Below, in pieces: positions 1-9,576 of a DNA stretch of 64,000 nt (position 1 is the first letter of the stretch; every line of letters starts with the position of its first letter). A model generated the notes under the pieces. It was given only the letters and a program-made list of their open reading frames with translations, had not been told where the DNA came from and did not search any database. Source of the stretch: Lyngbya sp. PCC 8106 (GTDB taxonomy: Bacteria; Cyanobacteriota; Cyanobacteriia; Cyanobacteriales; Microcoleaceae); contig NZ_AAVU01000028.1 of assembly GCF_000169095.1 (NCBI RefSeq), positions 1 to 64,000 of the forward strand. Reading direction: 5' to 3'. Made by a program: the position numbers and the translations under genes.

Positions 1-822
1 GGACGAGCCGATATCGGTGCAGACTATGGGTTAGTTACATCTAGATATACCAGTCATTCAATTTTACTGACAATTGCGGTTATTCATCTATTTAATATAC
101 ATCTTTCTCGTCCTCATAATCAGTATAAAAAATCAATATTTACTGACAGAATATTAGCTTACAGCTTTTGCTTAGGACTAATGACAAATTTAATGTTGGT
201 TCGATCTTATCAAAGTCTAAATATAGTCAAAACCCAGGTCTATCAACCGACTCAGATCGCTCAAACCTGCTTATATTTTATTAATTATTTAGACTTGGAA
301 AAATCACATTTTTTTCAAAATTCCCCCCATCATTGTTTGAGTTCTATCGTACCGACTACAGCCGGATTTTCAGAACAAGTTAAACGTCTGCAAAAAATTA
401 ACTTGAGAAACTTTGCTGAAGATATTTCTTTTGTCGAAGAACCCGATCAAATTCATGGTTTTATTAGTTCGCCTTGGACTGTTGAAAAAAGCTTTAGTGT
501 ACCTCCAGGTGGAATCGTTAAAGTAGATGGCTGGGCTATTCTTCCCAATCAACCTCAACAACCTCAGCTGGTCTTTTTATCTTTAAACAATCATCAATCT
601 TTTTTTGCGAGTGCTTATATTCATTTACCGAGTCCAGATATCATTGAATTTATGAAGTCTGATGCTTATCAAAATTCTAGATGGGAAATCTCTTTTTATG
701 CTGACAATTTAACATCTGAAGAAAATATAATAAAAGCTTGGATTTATGACCCCAAAGAAAGACAGTTTGTAAAATTATCTGGAGAAATGCAGATTACCGT
801 TCAAGAGAATCAAAATTTTTAA
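1..822 (+). CDS. C-terminal part of a polytopic membrane protein, paralogue of the gene at 4591-6381 (5' end outside window)
   Basis: The reading frame is open from base 1, so the gene starts before the window; the ATG at 181 is internal. The first residues (GRADIGADYG..TSRYTSHS) match GRSGLGADYA..ASRYTTHA in the 596-residue protein encoded at 4591-6381. The two also share the tail domain: the CFNLINYLE-like stretch, the NLRKFAQ/NLRNFAE motif, a GWxxxP segment, an FFA.AY segment and a closing AWIY motif. By analogy the missing part should hold about ten membrane segments, and the visible tail is a soluble domain probably on the outer face (inference). I do not recognise a function; the layout resembles membrane glycosyltransferase-like proteins, but no catalytic motif is visible. 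The paralogue call is firm. Confidence 0.8.
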   Translation, partial: GRADIGADYGLVTSRYTSHSILLTIAVIHLFNIHLSRPHNQYKKSIFTDRILAYSFCLGLMTNLMLVRSYQSLNIVKTQVYQPTQIAQTCLYFINYLDLEKSHFFQNSPHHCLSSIVPTTAGFSEQVKRLQKINLRNFAEDISFVEEPDQIHGFISSPWTVEKSFSVPPGGIVKVDGWAILPNQPQQPQLVFLSLNNHQSFFASAYIHLPSPDIIEFMKSDAYQNSRWEISFYADNLTSEENIIKAWIYDPKERQFVKLSGEMQITVQENQNF

Positions 823-1277
823 ACAATAGATTTTATCTAATATTTTTAACTATTGATCAACTGAGTATTTTGAGATTAATAATGCTCCTGTATCGATCAA
901 TTTATGCTAAAATAGAGAGCAATCAACCTTTATGAGTATGAGGATTGCAGCAAAATTATGAAAAATTCAAGATGTAATGTTACATTATAAATAAATTCAG
1001 CTCGTCCTACTGTTATTATCTTAGAGCAGTTAAATTTGACTGGATCTACGCTAGTTATCGAGCAATTGAATAAAAATCTCTGAATCGATGATAGATCAAT
1101 AGATCGCATAGGTCGGATCAGGGTTGATCTAACAAAAGGAGGTTGAGTTCAGCAAATGCTGGACCCAGACAAGCTCAAGGTAATCACCCCTAGCTTGATT
1201 CTTCGGTCCCGTACCGTACTCCAATTCAAGCGTGAGTGATTGTACGGTAGCAGTTTGAGGCAAAGGAGAAAAAAATT
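823..1277. other. 455-bp non-coding region upstream of the BCCT transporter
   Basis: No convincing gene. The left part is AT-rich and follows the stop of the preceding gene. The last 140 bases, just before the transporter, are richer in GC and contain an 8-bp inverted repeat (listed separately). Small frames on the minus strand here run antisense into the transporter gene and lack a start with a ribosome-binding site, so I treat the stretch as a promoter and leader region. Confidence 0.6.
1212..1249 (+). promoter_or_regulatory. inverted repeat in the leader of the BCCT transporter gene
   Basis: TACCGTAC at 1212-1219 is mirrored by GTACGGTA at 1242-1249 with a 22-base spacer, 28 bases before the transporter start codon. 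It could be an operator or an mRNA hairpin controlling translation. The core GTACGGTA also occurs once near 8346 in another intergenic gap, without a partner arm. Function is not known. Confidence 0.4.
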
Positions 1278-2948
1278 ATGAGTCTGAAAGGATCGCAGCA
1301 CGAGCAGATCCCCAAGAAAAATCGTCGAACTCCCGGAGATACCAACATCCGTTTTTGGGGGTTTGATATGCACCCTGAAGTTTCTTTGACTTCAGGCAGT
1401 TTGATTATTTTATTCATCGCTATGACGTTGATTTTTAATGATCAAACCCAACAAGTTTTTAACACAGTTCAAAGTTTTATTGCCAATACATCTGGCTGGT
1501 TTTTGATTTTAGCAACGAATATTTACTTGGGAGTTGTGATTCTTCTCGCCTTCAGTAAATATGGCAAAATTCGCTTAGGAGGGCCGAATGCCAAGCCCGA
1601 ATTTTCTACTTTTGCTTGGTTTGCAATGCTGATGAGTGCAGGAATGGGAATTGGACTGATGTTTTGGAGTGTGGCTGAACCCGTCTTTCACATGGAAAGT
1701 CCCGCTCCGTTCTTTAATAACGTTGATCCTAGTACCCCGACAGCAGCCCGAGATGCAATGTCAATTACCTTTTTTCATTGGGGACTTCATGCTTGGGGAA
1801 TTTATGCTTTAGTCGGTTTATCTTTGGCATTTTTTGCATTTAACCGAGGACTTCCTCTAACCATTCGTTCTGTTTTTTATCCCATTTTGGGTGAAAGAAT
1901 TTATGGGTGGCCGGGAAATGCAATTGATATTTTATCGGTATTAGCAACATTATTTGGTCTGGCAACTTCTCTCGGCTTAGGAGCAAGACAAGTCAGCACC
2001 GGATTAAACTTTTTGTTTAATTCACCCGATACAGTTTGGTTTCAGGTCGTACTAATTGCTGTTATTACGGGTTTTGCCACGATGTCTGTTGTGGCAGGTT
2101 TAGATAATGGTGTACGATTTTTGAGTGAAATCAATATTTACATTGCTGCCGCTTTTATGGGGTTTGTCCTGTTGGTGGGGCCAACATTATTTATCATCGG
2201 TTCTTTTGTTGAAAATCTCGGATATTACGTTTCAATTTTACCGAGTCTTAGCTTCTGGACAGAAACTTTTGATGGGACTAAATGGCAGAATTCCTGGACG
2301 GTTTTTTACTGGGGATGGTGGATTTCTTGGTCTCCCTTTGTCGGGATGTTTATTGCCCGAGTGTCTAAAGGTCGAACAGTTAAAGAGTTTGTTTTGGGAG
2401 TATTATTTATTCCCTCTTTACTGTCTTTTGTTTGGATGTCAGTCTTTGGAGGTTCAGCCTTAAACTTAGTTTTACAGGGAATTGGAAACTTACCCGAAGC
2501 TGTCAATGAAAATGTATCAACTGCCCTATTTGTAATGTTAGAACAGTTACCTTTAACTGGAGTAAGTTCTCTCATTGGCGTGATTTTAGTGGTGACTTTC
2601 TTTGTCACTTCTTCAGACTCAGGCTCTTTAGTTGTTGATCATTTAGTGTCTGGCGGAAAGTTAGAGTCTCCCGTTACTCAACGGGTATTTTGGGCAGTAA
2701 CAGAAGGCGTTGTCGCTGCTGTTTTATTACTCGGTGGAGGATTAAAAGCCCTACAAACGGCAGCCATTACCACAGGTTTACCCTTTGCCATTGTATTAAT
2801 TGTCATGTGCTTTAGCTTACACAGAGGATTATTTGAAGATTGGGTTGAATTAGAATCCAAACAATTGCGTTCTTCTCAAGCTGCAATTAAAACTAAGCCT
2901 AAAATATCTTCTCATCCAGAAATTGAACAATCTGCATCTCGTGAATAA
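1278..2948 (+). CDS. BCCT family betaine/choline/carnitine transporter
   Basis: Integral inner-membrane transporter of 556 residues, the usual core size of the family, with about 12 hydrophobic segments. Family hallmarks visible are the glycine-rich GMGIGLMFWSVAEP stretch from residue 122, the tryptophan-rich WGWWISWSPFVG segment around 345-356 that forms the substrate cage, and TSSDSGS at 444-450. BCCT proteins import glycine betaine, choline or related trimethylammonium solutes with Na+ or H+. A betaine importer used in osmotic adaptation is most likely here (inference; the substrate cannot be read from motifs alone). The start is fixed by AAAGGAG about 10 bases upstream. It lacks the long C-terminal extension found in osmosensing members such as BetP. 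A tandem universal stress protein gene follows 87 bases downstream on the same strand, possibly co-transcribed. Confidence 0.9.
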   Translation: MSLKGSQHEQIPKKNRRTPGDTNIRFWGFDMHPEVSLTSGSLIILFIAMTLIFNDQTQQVFNTVQSFIANTSGWFLILATNIYLGVVILLAFSKYGKIRLGGPNAKPEFSTFAWFAMLMSAGMGIGLMFWSVAEPVFHMESPAPFFNNVDPSTPTAARDAMSITFFHWGLHAWGIYALVGLSLAFFAFNRGLPLTIRSVFYPILGERIYGWPGNAIDILSVLATLFGLATSLGLGARQVSTGLNFLFNSPDTVWFQVVLIAVITGFATMSVVAGLDNGVRFLSEINIYIAAAFMGFVLLVGPTLFIIGSFVENLGYYVSILPSLSFWTETFDGTKWQNSWTVFYWGWWISWSPFVGMFIARVSKGRTVKEFVLGVLFIPSLLSFVWMSVFGGSALNLVLQGIGNLPEAVNENVSTALFVMLEQLPLTGVSSLIGVILVVTFFVTSSDSGSLVVDHLVSGGKLESPVTQRVFWAVTEGVVAAVLLLGGGLKALQTAAITTGLPFAIVLIVMCFSLHRGLFEDWVELESKQLRSSQAAIKTKPKISSHPEIEQSASRE

Positions 2949-3035
2949 TCTGGAAATAATCTGGAGTATAACTCGCTAACAAGTAGTGTGGGCAATGCCC
3001 ACCTACACCATTAATTGATTGAGGAGGAAAAGATT

Positions 3036-3971
3036 ATGTATAGCACAATTTTAGTCCCTTTAGATGGTTCTGAACGTGCTGAAATCATTATTCCCTACGT
3101 TAAACAGCTCGCCCAAAAAGAAAATGTTCATGTGGTTTTTACTCAAGTCATTGAACCTAAAGTTCGGAGTGCTATTCTGAATCTAGAAAAAGACCGCAAC
3201 CTTGCTTATCCTCTCCAAAATATTGATCAAGTTCAGGATTATTTGATGGGATGGAAACATCAATTTCAACAGCAAGGTTTATCGGCTGATATTCTGTTAT
3301 TGCGAGGGGTTGCAGTTGAGGGAATTTTGCAAGCGGTGGAGTTTACCAATGCAGATTTAGTCGCTATGACTTCTCAGGGAAAAACAGGATTAGCCCGAGC
3401 TTTATACGGGACTGTTACTTCTGGGGTACTCAATAAAATTCACTGTCCTTTATTAGTTACTCAATCCCAAAAGTCCGAAAAATTACCTCAAATTAATCAG
3501 ATTTTAATCCCTTTAGATGGTTCTCAACGGGCTGAAAAAGTGATTGATTATGCTGTAATAATTTCTCAACTTTATCAAGCAAAAATTATTTTGCTTCAGG
3601 TTGTCAGAAGGGGATATCAAACAACAACTATCCAAGATTTAGACTCAGAAATTAACGATGAATCTGTCGCCAAAGATATCTTTAAACGCCTGGAACAAAA
3701 TCAAGAAATTGAACGCATTAAACAAACCAGAGAATATTTACTGGATATTCGTTCTCAACTTCAATCACAAGATTTAACGGTGGATGCACATCTCATGTAT
3801 GGTAGACCGATTGAGAGTATTATTACCCTCGCGAATGATCTCAATATTGATTTAATTACCATTACAAACCAAGGACGAACAGGTTTATCTAAGGTTTTGT
3901 ATGGTAGCGTCGCATCGGGAGTTCTTAATGCTAGTAATCGTCCTTTATTAATCGTACCCACCTCACAATAA
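3036..3971 (+). CDS. tandem universal stress protein (two UspA domains)
   Basis: Soluble protein of 311 residues with two UspA domains, about residues 1-145 and 160-311. Each begins with ILVPLDGS or ILIPLDGS and carries the glycine-rich nucleotide loop near its end (QGKTGLARALYG.., QGRTGLSKVLYG..) followed by PLL(I)V. These loops suggest an ATP-binding type of Usp. The frame can be extended to a TTG at 3015, but GAGGAGG at 3021-3027 lies 8 bases before the ATG at 3036, so I use the ATG. It lies just downstream of the BCCT transporter; Usp domains regulate some transporters, so a link to osmotic stress is plausible but inferred. Confidence 0.88.
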   Translation: MYSTILVPLDGSERAEIIIPYVKQLAQKENVHVVFTQVIEPKVRSAILNLEKDRNLAYPLQNIDQVQDYLMGWKHQFQQQGLSADILLLRGVAVEGILQAVEFTNADLVAMTSQGKTGLARALYGTVTSGVLNKIHCPLLVTQSQKSEKLPQINQILIPLDGSQRAEKVIDYAVIISQLYQAKIILLQVVRRGYQTTTIQDLDSEINDESVAKDIFKRLEQNQEIERIKQTREYLLDIRSQLQSQDLTVDAHLMYGRPIESIITLANDLNIDLITITNQGRTGLSKVLYGSVASGVLNASNRPLLIVPTSQ

Positions 3972-4427
3972 TTATCGACTAAAGTTAATCGAAAAAATCT
4001 GATTTTCAATGGTTCCAGCCACAAAAATTGAAGAGATCAAAGAGAGATCAGAACTGTATTGAATATCTGCAACTCCACTTGCATCTGAGATATCCGAATC
4101 AATCAGATCAATTTTAATTCCGAACGGATCTCGGCGAGTGACTTGACCTTGAAAATGGACTAATTGTTCATTGCTATTCCGAAAAATCAGTTCGGTTTTT
4201 CCATTGTCATCAATGCTGACAGAAACAAAAGTTATCGTTCCTCGAAAGCGATTATTGATAGAATAAGTACCCGTACCCTCCTGAGTTAAGCGAACATCTC
4301 CTAAACCTTCAGAATTTTGTACAATAGTCAAATTACTTTGAGTGGAGGGTAAAGACATCGCTAAATTGTTTTCAATTAATGTCCAACTTCCATAGACAAT
4401 TATCACTAGAGATATTAAACCTTTCAT
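3972..4427 (-). CDS. small exported protein of unknown function
   Basis: Protein of 151 residues with a short positively charged N-terminus and a hydrophobic stretch (about residues 4-24, LISLVIIVYG..) that looks like a Sec signal peptide. The mature part is rich in Ser, Thr, Asn and alternating hydrophobics, consistent with a beta-rich fold. AGGAG about 9 bases before the ATG supports the start. The gene is convergent with the universal stress protein gene, its stop codon lying immediately after the neighbour's stop with no intergenic bases. I do not recognise the family. Confidence 0.65.
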   Translation of the reverse strand: MKGLISLVIIVYGSWTLIENNLAMSLPSTQSNLTIVQNSEGLGDVRLTQEGTGTYSINNRFRGTITFVSVSIDDNGKTELIFRNSNEQLVHFQGQVTRRDPFGIKIDLIDSDISDASGVADIQYSSDLSLISSIFVAGTIENQIFSINFSR

Positions 4428-4590
4428 CGAAAAACTCCTTTTATTTGTTTATCTCAAGTCAGAGGGCGAAAAAACTCCCGTTTAGCTAACGGTTTTATTT
4501 GCTCAGTTCTATTATCTCTCAAATTGAGAAAAACAGTATCCCCATCCAGATATAACTTAACTCACTCTATTGACTTGTTTTTTCGGTTTA

Positions 4591-6381
4591 ATGACTTCCA
4601 AAAAGACGTTTTTTTTAACTCCTCAACGCTTGATTGTATTCCTCCTTTATTTGATACCGATTCTGGTTGTCTGTGGATTAGTTGGTTATTTTGGTGTCAA
4701 TATTCCCCTCTATGATCAATGGGTGTTACCCTATTGGTTTGAGAAATTTCACGCAGGAACTCTCACGTTAAAAAATCTATTTGCTCAACACAACAGCCAC
4801 CGCATTTTTTTTCCTAAACTTATTTTTATTGCGTTGTCTTTTACCTCGGGTTGGAATATTTTATGGGAACTTTATTTTAGTATTATTCTAGCCATACTAA
4901 CCTTTTTAGCATTATATCGTCTCTCTCAAATTACCGCTCAAAATTTAACTCAAACTAGCCTACATCTAGCTAACTTATCAAGTTGTTTTTTGCTGTTCTC
5001 TTGGGTTCAACATGAAAACTGGCTGTGGGGATTTCAAATTGCTATTTTTTTGATAAACTTTTGTGTTCTTCTCTCTTGTTTTATTTTATCCACTTCATCC
5101 CTCAAGCCTCCAGTTAAACTCACAATTTCCGCTCTTTTATGCAGTATTGCTAGCTTATCTTCCGCCCAGGGATTATTATCTTGGTTAGCGATAATTCCTT
5201 CGGTTTTGGCTATCGAAGGAAGTATCAAACACACAAAAAAGCGATTGTTGGTTTGGCTATGTTTGTTCTTGTTTTCAGGTTTTATTTATTCAATTAACTA
5301 CCGACAAGAGACTGATACTGTTCCTGTTGTTGTATCCGATAATAAAATATTCGCAACGGTTCACTTTTTTTTCAATCTCTTAGCGACACCTTTTTTAAAT
5401 TCAGCTAATATTAATTGGCTGATTGGATTGATAATTTTTTCAATATTCTTAGGATTAACACTTTTGGCTTTATTCTCTTTAAAATCTGAGCAGTTAATTA
5501 GGAACTTATCCCCTTGGGTTTCTATTAGTTTATTTTCTTTACTGTGTAGTGCTTTAATTGCGGTTGGTCGGTCGGGTTTAGGTGCTGACTATGCGATTTT
5601 AGCCTCTCGATATACAACTCATGCGATTTTACTACCCATTGCAATTCTTCAACTGAGTCCACGAATTATATTTAATCCTACTCTCAATTTTATCACCATT
5701 TCCCGCTCTAATCAATTATTAATTTTTGGATTTTTAACTGGAATATTAGTCAGTTTAAACTTAGTCAGGTCAGCCAATGCAGTCGTTTATGTCAACTCTC
5801 GACTTCCCTTAATTCAAAGTGGAAAAACTTGTTTTAATCTGATCAACTATTTAGAACAATCTACTTTTTTCAAGACCTCCCCTCAAAGTTGCTTTAGTTT
5901 GATCAATTCAAGCCAGTGGAGAGAATTAATCTGGGATTCGGCGGAAAAACTGAACCGCTTAAACTTGAGAAAATTCGCCCAAAATGTAGCCTTTATCGAT
6001 ACTCCTCAACAAACCTATGGTGAAATCACCTCTCCTCAAACTTTAGATCAAGTCATTAATATTTCAACGACAGAATCAGTTCAACTCAAAGGATGGATTA
6101 ACCCCACAAAAAATCCTCATCTCGTTCTATTTTCTATCGCAAATCAAACGACTTTTTTTGCTAACGCCTACGCCATCAAATCCACTGAACCGCCCTTAAA
6201 CCCCAACGAATTATCATCTAAAAATTTGCTCAAATGGGAAGTCGAATTCTCTGCTGATTTTCTCCCCATCGGAACCAGCATAATTCATGCTTGGATTTAT
6301 AATTCCACCGAGAATCAATTTATTAAACTCAATCATCAAGTCAATCTCCGGGTGTTCAATTCTACTTCTTTGGAAGAATAA
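4591..6381 (+). CDS. polytopic membrane protein with a soluble C-terminal domain
   Basis: Protein of 596 residues with roughly 10-11 hydrophobic helices in the first 410 residues, then a soluble tail of about 185 residues. A TTG at 4570 gives a longer frame, but the ATG at 4591 (MTSKKTFFLT) directly precedes the first membrane helix and is the better start. After the first helix comes a conserved-looking loop (PLYDQWVLPYWFEKFHAG, then an AQHNSHRIFFPKL stretch). The layout, an Asp-containing loop after the first helix, recalls GT-C glycosyltransferases, but this is only a resemblance. The partial gene at the window start is a paralogue, so a duplicated pair flanks the transporter/Usp genes. 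Function unknown. Confidence 0.75.
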   Translation: MTSKKTFFLTPQRLIVFLLYLIPILVVCGLVGYFGVNIPLYDQWVLPYWFEKFHAGTLTLKNLFAQHNSHRIFFPKLIFIALSFTSGWNILWELYFSIILAILTFLALYRLSQITAQNLTQTSLHLANLSSCFLLFSWVQHENWLWGFQIAIFLINFCVLLSCFILSTSSLKPPVKLTISALLCSIASLSSAQGLLSWLAIIPSVLAIEGSIKHTKKRLLVWLCLFLFSGFIYSINYRQETDTVPVVVSDNKIFATVHFFFNLLATPFLNSANINWLIGLIIFSIFLGLTLLALFSLKSEQLIRNLSPWVSISLFSLLCSALIAVGRSGLGADYAILASRYTTHAILLPIAILQLSPRIIFNPTLNFITISRSNQLLIFGFLTGILVSLNLVRSANAVVYVNSRLPLIQSGKTCFNLINYLEQSTFFKTSPQSCFSLINSSQWRELIWDSAEKLNRLNLRKFAQNVAFIDTPQQTYGEITSPQTLDQVINISTTESVQLKGWINPTKNPHLVLFSIANQTTFFANAYAIKSTEPPLNPNELSSKNLLKWEVEFSADFLPIGTSIIHAWIYNSTENQFIKLNHQVNLRVFNSTSLEE

Positions 6382-6503
6382 CCCTCAAAACGATCCCAAA
6401 GCAAAGATAAATTTTTATTTAAAAAAACGACTCTTTTTTTTTGTAACCAACTCACGATAAATTTGGTACTATAGTTGAGAGCATAGCCGAACTCTTAATT
6501 GCA

Positions 6504-7613
6504 ATGAATGTTTCCAATGACATCATTATTATTGGTGGTGGATTAATGGGGTTGTCCGTAGCAGTCGAACTCAAACTGCGAGGTGCAAATGTCACTATTC
6601 TAAGCCGCAATTTCCACGAAGCAGCAGGTCATGTCGCTGCGGGAATGTTAGCGCCGCAAGCCGAATTCATCCCATCCGGGCCAATGTTAGAGTTAGGCTT
6701 ACGCAGTCGTTCGCTGTATCCCCAGTGGACGCAGAAACTCGAAGACATCACAGGTTTAGATACCAGTTATTGGCCTTGTGGGATTCTCGCGCCTGTTTAC
6801 GAAATTCCCGACACTACCGAAATTGATCACCCTGTTGATTCTCCCGCGATTTGGCTCGATCAACAAGCCATTCACAAACACCAACCCGGTTTAGGAGTCG
6901 ATGTGGTTGGGGGTTGGTGGTTTCCCCAAGATGCACAAGTTGATAACCGTCGTCATCTCCTCAAAGCCTTACAAGCTGCTAGCGAAAAGTTGGGCGTTCA
7001 AACCGTTGAGGGCGTCGAAGTTCAAGCCATTATCCGCAACTCCAAAGCCGTTGAAGCCGTTGAAACCAATCGGGGTAAAATCACTGGGTCACAGTATATC
7101 CTCACCACAGGCGCTTGGACAGGACAACTCCTCCCGCAAGTTCCCGTTTATCCCCGCAAAGGACAAATGTTATCGGTAAAAGTCCCAGAATCCTTTGATT
7201 CCCTTCCCTTGAAACAGGTTTTATTTGGTACCGAAATTTACGTTGTTCCCCGTCGAGATGGTTTAATTGTGATTGGTGCCACCCTCGAAGATGTTGGTTT
7301 TAACGTTGGTTTAACGCCAGATGGGGTTCAAAGTCTACTCTCACGCGCTATCCGAATTTTCCCACTTTTGCGTGATTTTCCAATTCAAGAATTTTGGTGG
7401 GGATTTCGACCCACAACACCCGATTTACTCCCCATTTTAGGAAGCAGTCCCTTTGACAATTTAACTCTCGCTGTGGGTCATTATCGCAACGGAATTTTAC
7501 TCGCGCCGATTACCGCTAAACTGATTACAGAATGGGTATTAGAGCAGAAATCTGATCCTTTATTAGAATACTTCTGTTGGGAACGATTTTCAACGGCTCA
7601 ACTTCAATACTAA
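6504..7613 (+). CDS. thiO: glycine oxidase ThiO, FAD-dependent
   Basis: Flavoprotein oxidase of the DAO family, 369 residues. In thiamine synthesis ThiO oxidises glycine to dehydroglycine for ThiG-dependent thiazole formation. The Rossmann FAD motif IIIGGGLMG is at residues 8-16, followed by VAAGMLAPQAEF (typical for ThiO). The C-terminal region carries WWGFRPTTPDLLPILG and GHYRNGILLAP, characteristic of glycine oxidase. In some cyanobacteria ThiO is fused to ThiG; here the protein ends after the oxidase domain, so it is the stand-alone form. No other thi gene or TPP riboswitch is visible nearby. The next gene follows on the same strand 77 bases later. Confidence 0.88.
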   Translation: MNVSNDIIIIGGGLMGLSVAVELKLRGANVTILSRNFHEAAGHVAAGMLAPQAEFIPSGPMLELGLRSRSLYPQWTQKLEDITGLDTSYWPCGILAPVYEIPDTTEIDHPVDSPAIWLDQQAIHKHQPGLGVDVVGGWWFPQDAQVDNRRHLLKALQAASEKLGVQTVEGVEVQAIIRNSKAVEAVETNRGKITGSQYILTTGAWTGQLLPQVPVYPRKGQMLSVKVPESFDSLPLKQVLFGTEIYVVPRRDGLIVIGATLEDVGFNVGLTPDGVQSLLSRAIRIFPLLRDFPIQEFWWGFRPTTPDLLPILGSSPFDNLTLAVGHYRNGILLAPITAKLITEWVLEQKSDPLLEYFCWERFSTAQLQY

Positions 7614-7690
7614 AACAGGGAACAAAAAGCAGATGGATTGGGGTCTTTTTGTCAGGATTCCCATTAAAAGCAGCAGCATTTTTATTTTCG

Positions 7691-8317
7691 ATGAATTTTG
7701 ATCTCACGACAAAACAATTAGTGAACCCTCCAATCTATTCCTATGAAATTAAAACAAAATACGGCTTCTGGCTGAAGTGGGTGTTTGTCACCGTTGTTGG
7801 TTTTTTTGTGAGTTTACTCTGGATTGAAATTGGCGAAAGGCCAGATATGGGACTGTTAGCCGGAGTAGTGGGTGGAACAGCAATTGGGTTTGCTCAATGG
7901 TTTGTTCTCAAACAGTATATCTATCAACCTTGGCAATGGATTTTTGCCAGCATCATCGGTTGGACGGTATTAGGATACTCCCATCTTGGGGCGATTGCTT
8001 GGGTTGCGCCTCGAACGTTAGATGTCTTTGATCGCATATTATATGGCGTCATAGACGGTAGCCAGGTGGGAATCTGGATTGGTTTTTTGCAGTGGCTAGC
8101 CCTCAGAATTCAAGTTCCTCGCGCTTGGAAATGGTTGTGGGTGAGTCCTCTCTGTTGGTCTGTGGGATTATCTATCGGTTGGGCGTTTGGGGGGGTTATG
8201 CGTCAATCCACTCAGCTTTTTTTAGGAGATGTCTTTGGTTTGACTATCACTTGGACAATTGTTGCTGGAATGACGGGAATTGCGTTGGTGGGGTTATTTT
8301 GGATTGACGATTGGTAA
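7691..8317 (+). CDS. small multi-helix membrane protein of unknown function
   Basis: Protein of 208 residues with about six hydrophobic segments, several containing glycine-rich AIGFAQWFVLK or WIGFLQWLALR repeats. These give an internal two-fold repeat (each with FxQWxxL followed by W.W). The frame is open back to 7577 inside thiO, but that extension has no ribosome-binding site. The ATG at 7691 removes the overlap and starts a natural soluble N-terminus. Proteins of this repeated GxxQWxxL type are frequent in cyanobacteria and have no assigned role. A terminator-like hairpin lies about 50 bases after the stop. Confidence 0.65.
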   Translation: MNFDLTTKQLVNPPIYSYEIKTKYGFWLKWVFVTVVGFFVSLLWIEIGERPDMGLLAGVVGGTAIGFAQWFVLKQYIYQPWQWIFASIIGWTVLGYSHLGAIAWVAPRTLDVFDRILYGVIDGSQVGIWIGFLQWLALRIQVPRAWKWLWVSPLCWSVGLSIGWAFGGVMRQSTQLFLGDVFGLTITWTIVAGMTGIALVGLFWIDDW

Positions 8318-8983
8318 TCAAAAATGCTCTCAACTCCGGTTAATTGTACGGTAAACGCCCAATTAAAGGGGTTTGTTCCCCACTGTTTTTAAAGCCAAAT
8401 TGAGTTAAGATCAAATAAACACAGTTCAATCTTTAGGTTCAGTTCTAGAAAATGTGATCAATGATCCGGATCTGGTTGGAACTTCCCCCGTAAAGAGATG
8501 AAGTAAAACTTCCTGATTATTCACAAACCATTCTCAATTTTCAGCATTTCCCTAAGTTTTGTGCCATTTTCAACACGCTTTTGAGAGTAGATGAGATTAG
8601 ATAAAATTGTTCTCTCTCTGTCTTGATACCCTCGTCAAAAATTGCCTTTAGGTTTTCATCCCAACGGATGATTTTTTTTCCCTCTAAAAAAGAATGATGT
8701 CCACTAATCAGTCGTTTTCCGGTGCGCCACCTGAAACCATTCAGTTTCTCACCGTTTGACAAGTTTAAGAGAATTCTTAATAATAGTCAGCAGAAACTTA
8801 CAAATTCAGCACAATTCTATCCGTTAACCGCGAAAACACACGAAAATAACGAATAAAGGGCGATTATATCCCTAAAATTCCGGCTGAAGTTGTGAGATTG
8901 AGAATAATAAAATAAGGAAGAAATGAAAACAATCAATCCCAAATCAACCCTGAACTGAAATAATAGATGAGGTTAAAAAAAAG
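8318..8983. other. 666-bp intergenic region without a supported gene
   Basis: Contains a terminator-like hairpin at 8368-8390 and AT-rich sequence. The only sizeable frame (8541-8762, minus, 73 codons) needs a TTG start and has no recognisable domain or ribosome-binding site. It may be the remnant of a degraded gene, but I cannot support it as a real one. Confidence 0.5.
8368..8390 (+). terminator. Rho-independent terminator candidate after the membrane-protein gene
   Basis: A GGGG / CCCC stem with a six-base loop (8368-8381) is followed by ACTG and a run of T to 8390, about 50 bases after the stop at 8317. The stem is short, so strength is uncertain. Confidence 0.45.
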
Positions 8984-9214
8984 ATGAAAATGACACCCGG
9001 ACAGTTACGTTTAATGATAGCACTTCCGATGCTACTGATGCTCGGTGGGACTTCGAGTTTGGCCAGTAGTCTGGAAGTTCAACCCTCGACTCCCCAATTC
9101 AAACCCTTCTCTGACTTAGAGACTCAAGACTCTACTCTGATTCTTCCTGAGAAGCCCTTCTCACCCGAGGTTTTTTATGATCGTACACCTTGTAAGCTTT
9201 ACGGGAAATGCTAG
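8984..9214 (+). CDS. tiny secreted protein
   Basis: Protein of 76 residues: a Lys-start signal peptide (about residues 1-28, with hydrophobic core LMIALPMLLMLGG and an Ala-Ser cleavage region). It is followed by a short acidic/Pro-rich mature part ending in two cysteines (TPCKLYGKC). The start has only a weak purine-rich stretch upstream. It stands alone between two long gaps, about 360 bases before the large STAND gene. The two terminal cysteines could form a disulphide loop. No family recognised; the signal peptide is the main support. Confidence 0.5.
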   Translation: MKMTPGQLRLMIALPMLLMLGGTSSLASSLEVQPSTPQFKPFSDLETQDSTLILPEKPFSPEVFYDRTPCKLYGKC

Positions 9215-9576
9215 ACAGTCCATCAACTCCGCTGTGTGAGGAGTGAACGATAATATTGATCAATTTAGTATGGGGTAGACTTTCCGAGTTCTGTACAACG
9301 GAAAACAGCTTTTCCCCCCATTTAAAATGAAACGCAGAGTGCTATGATTATTTAAACTGACAACCCTGAGTCTTTGAGCGTTTAACAGAGAAAGCCTGAC
9401 TATTCGACGAGTAGATAATGCGATCAATGGAGATCGTTCCATCACCTAAAGGTGAAAATATTGAACTGATTCTCCAAGTTTATTGAAAGCAATGCTATCG
9501 TGATCTATATTTTTAGTCTTTATTGATCTTAAATTAAGTTAATCTAGGTGTATATTCCCAGAAATTGACCAGCCCA
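9215..9576. other. 362-bp upstream region of the STAND/WD40 gene
   Basis: AT-rich sequence with no supported gene; a 61-codon minus-strand frame (9260-9445) shows no coding features. It presumably holds the promoter of the large gene that follows, but no clear promoter elements or repeats stand out. Confidence 0.5.

Noticed and set aside
1149..1417. Minus-strand frames before and inside the BCCT gene
   Set aside because: Antisense to a clear coding gene and its leader; no start signal.
8541..8762. Minus-strand frame of 73 codons
   Set aside because: Needs a TTG start, has no ribosome-binding site, no recognised domain; at best a remnant.
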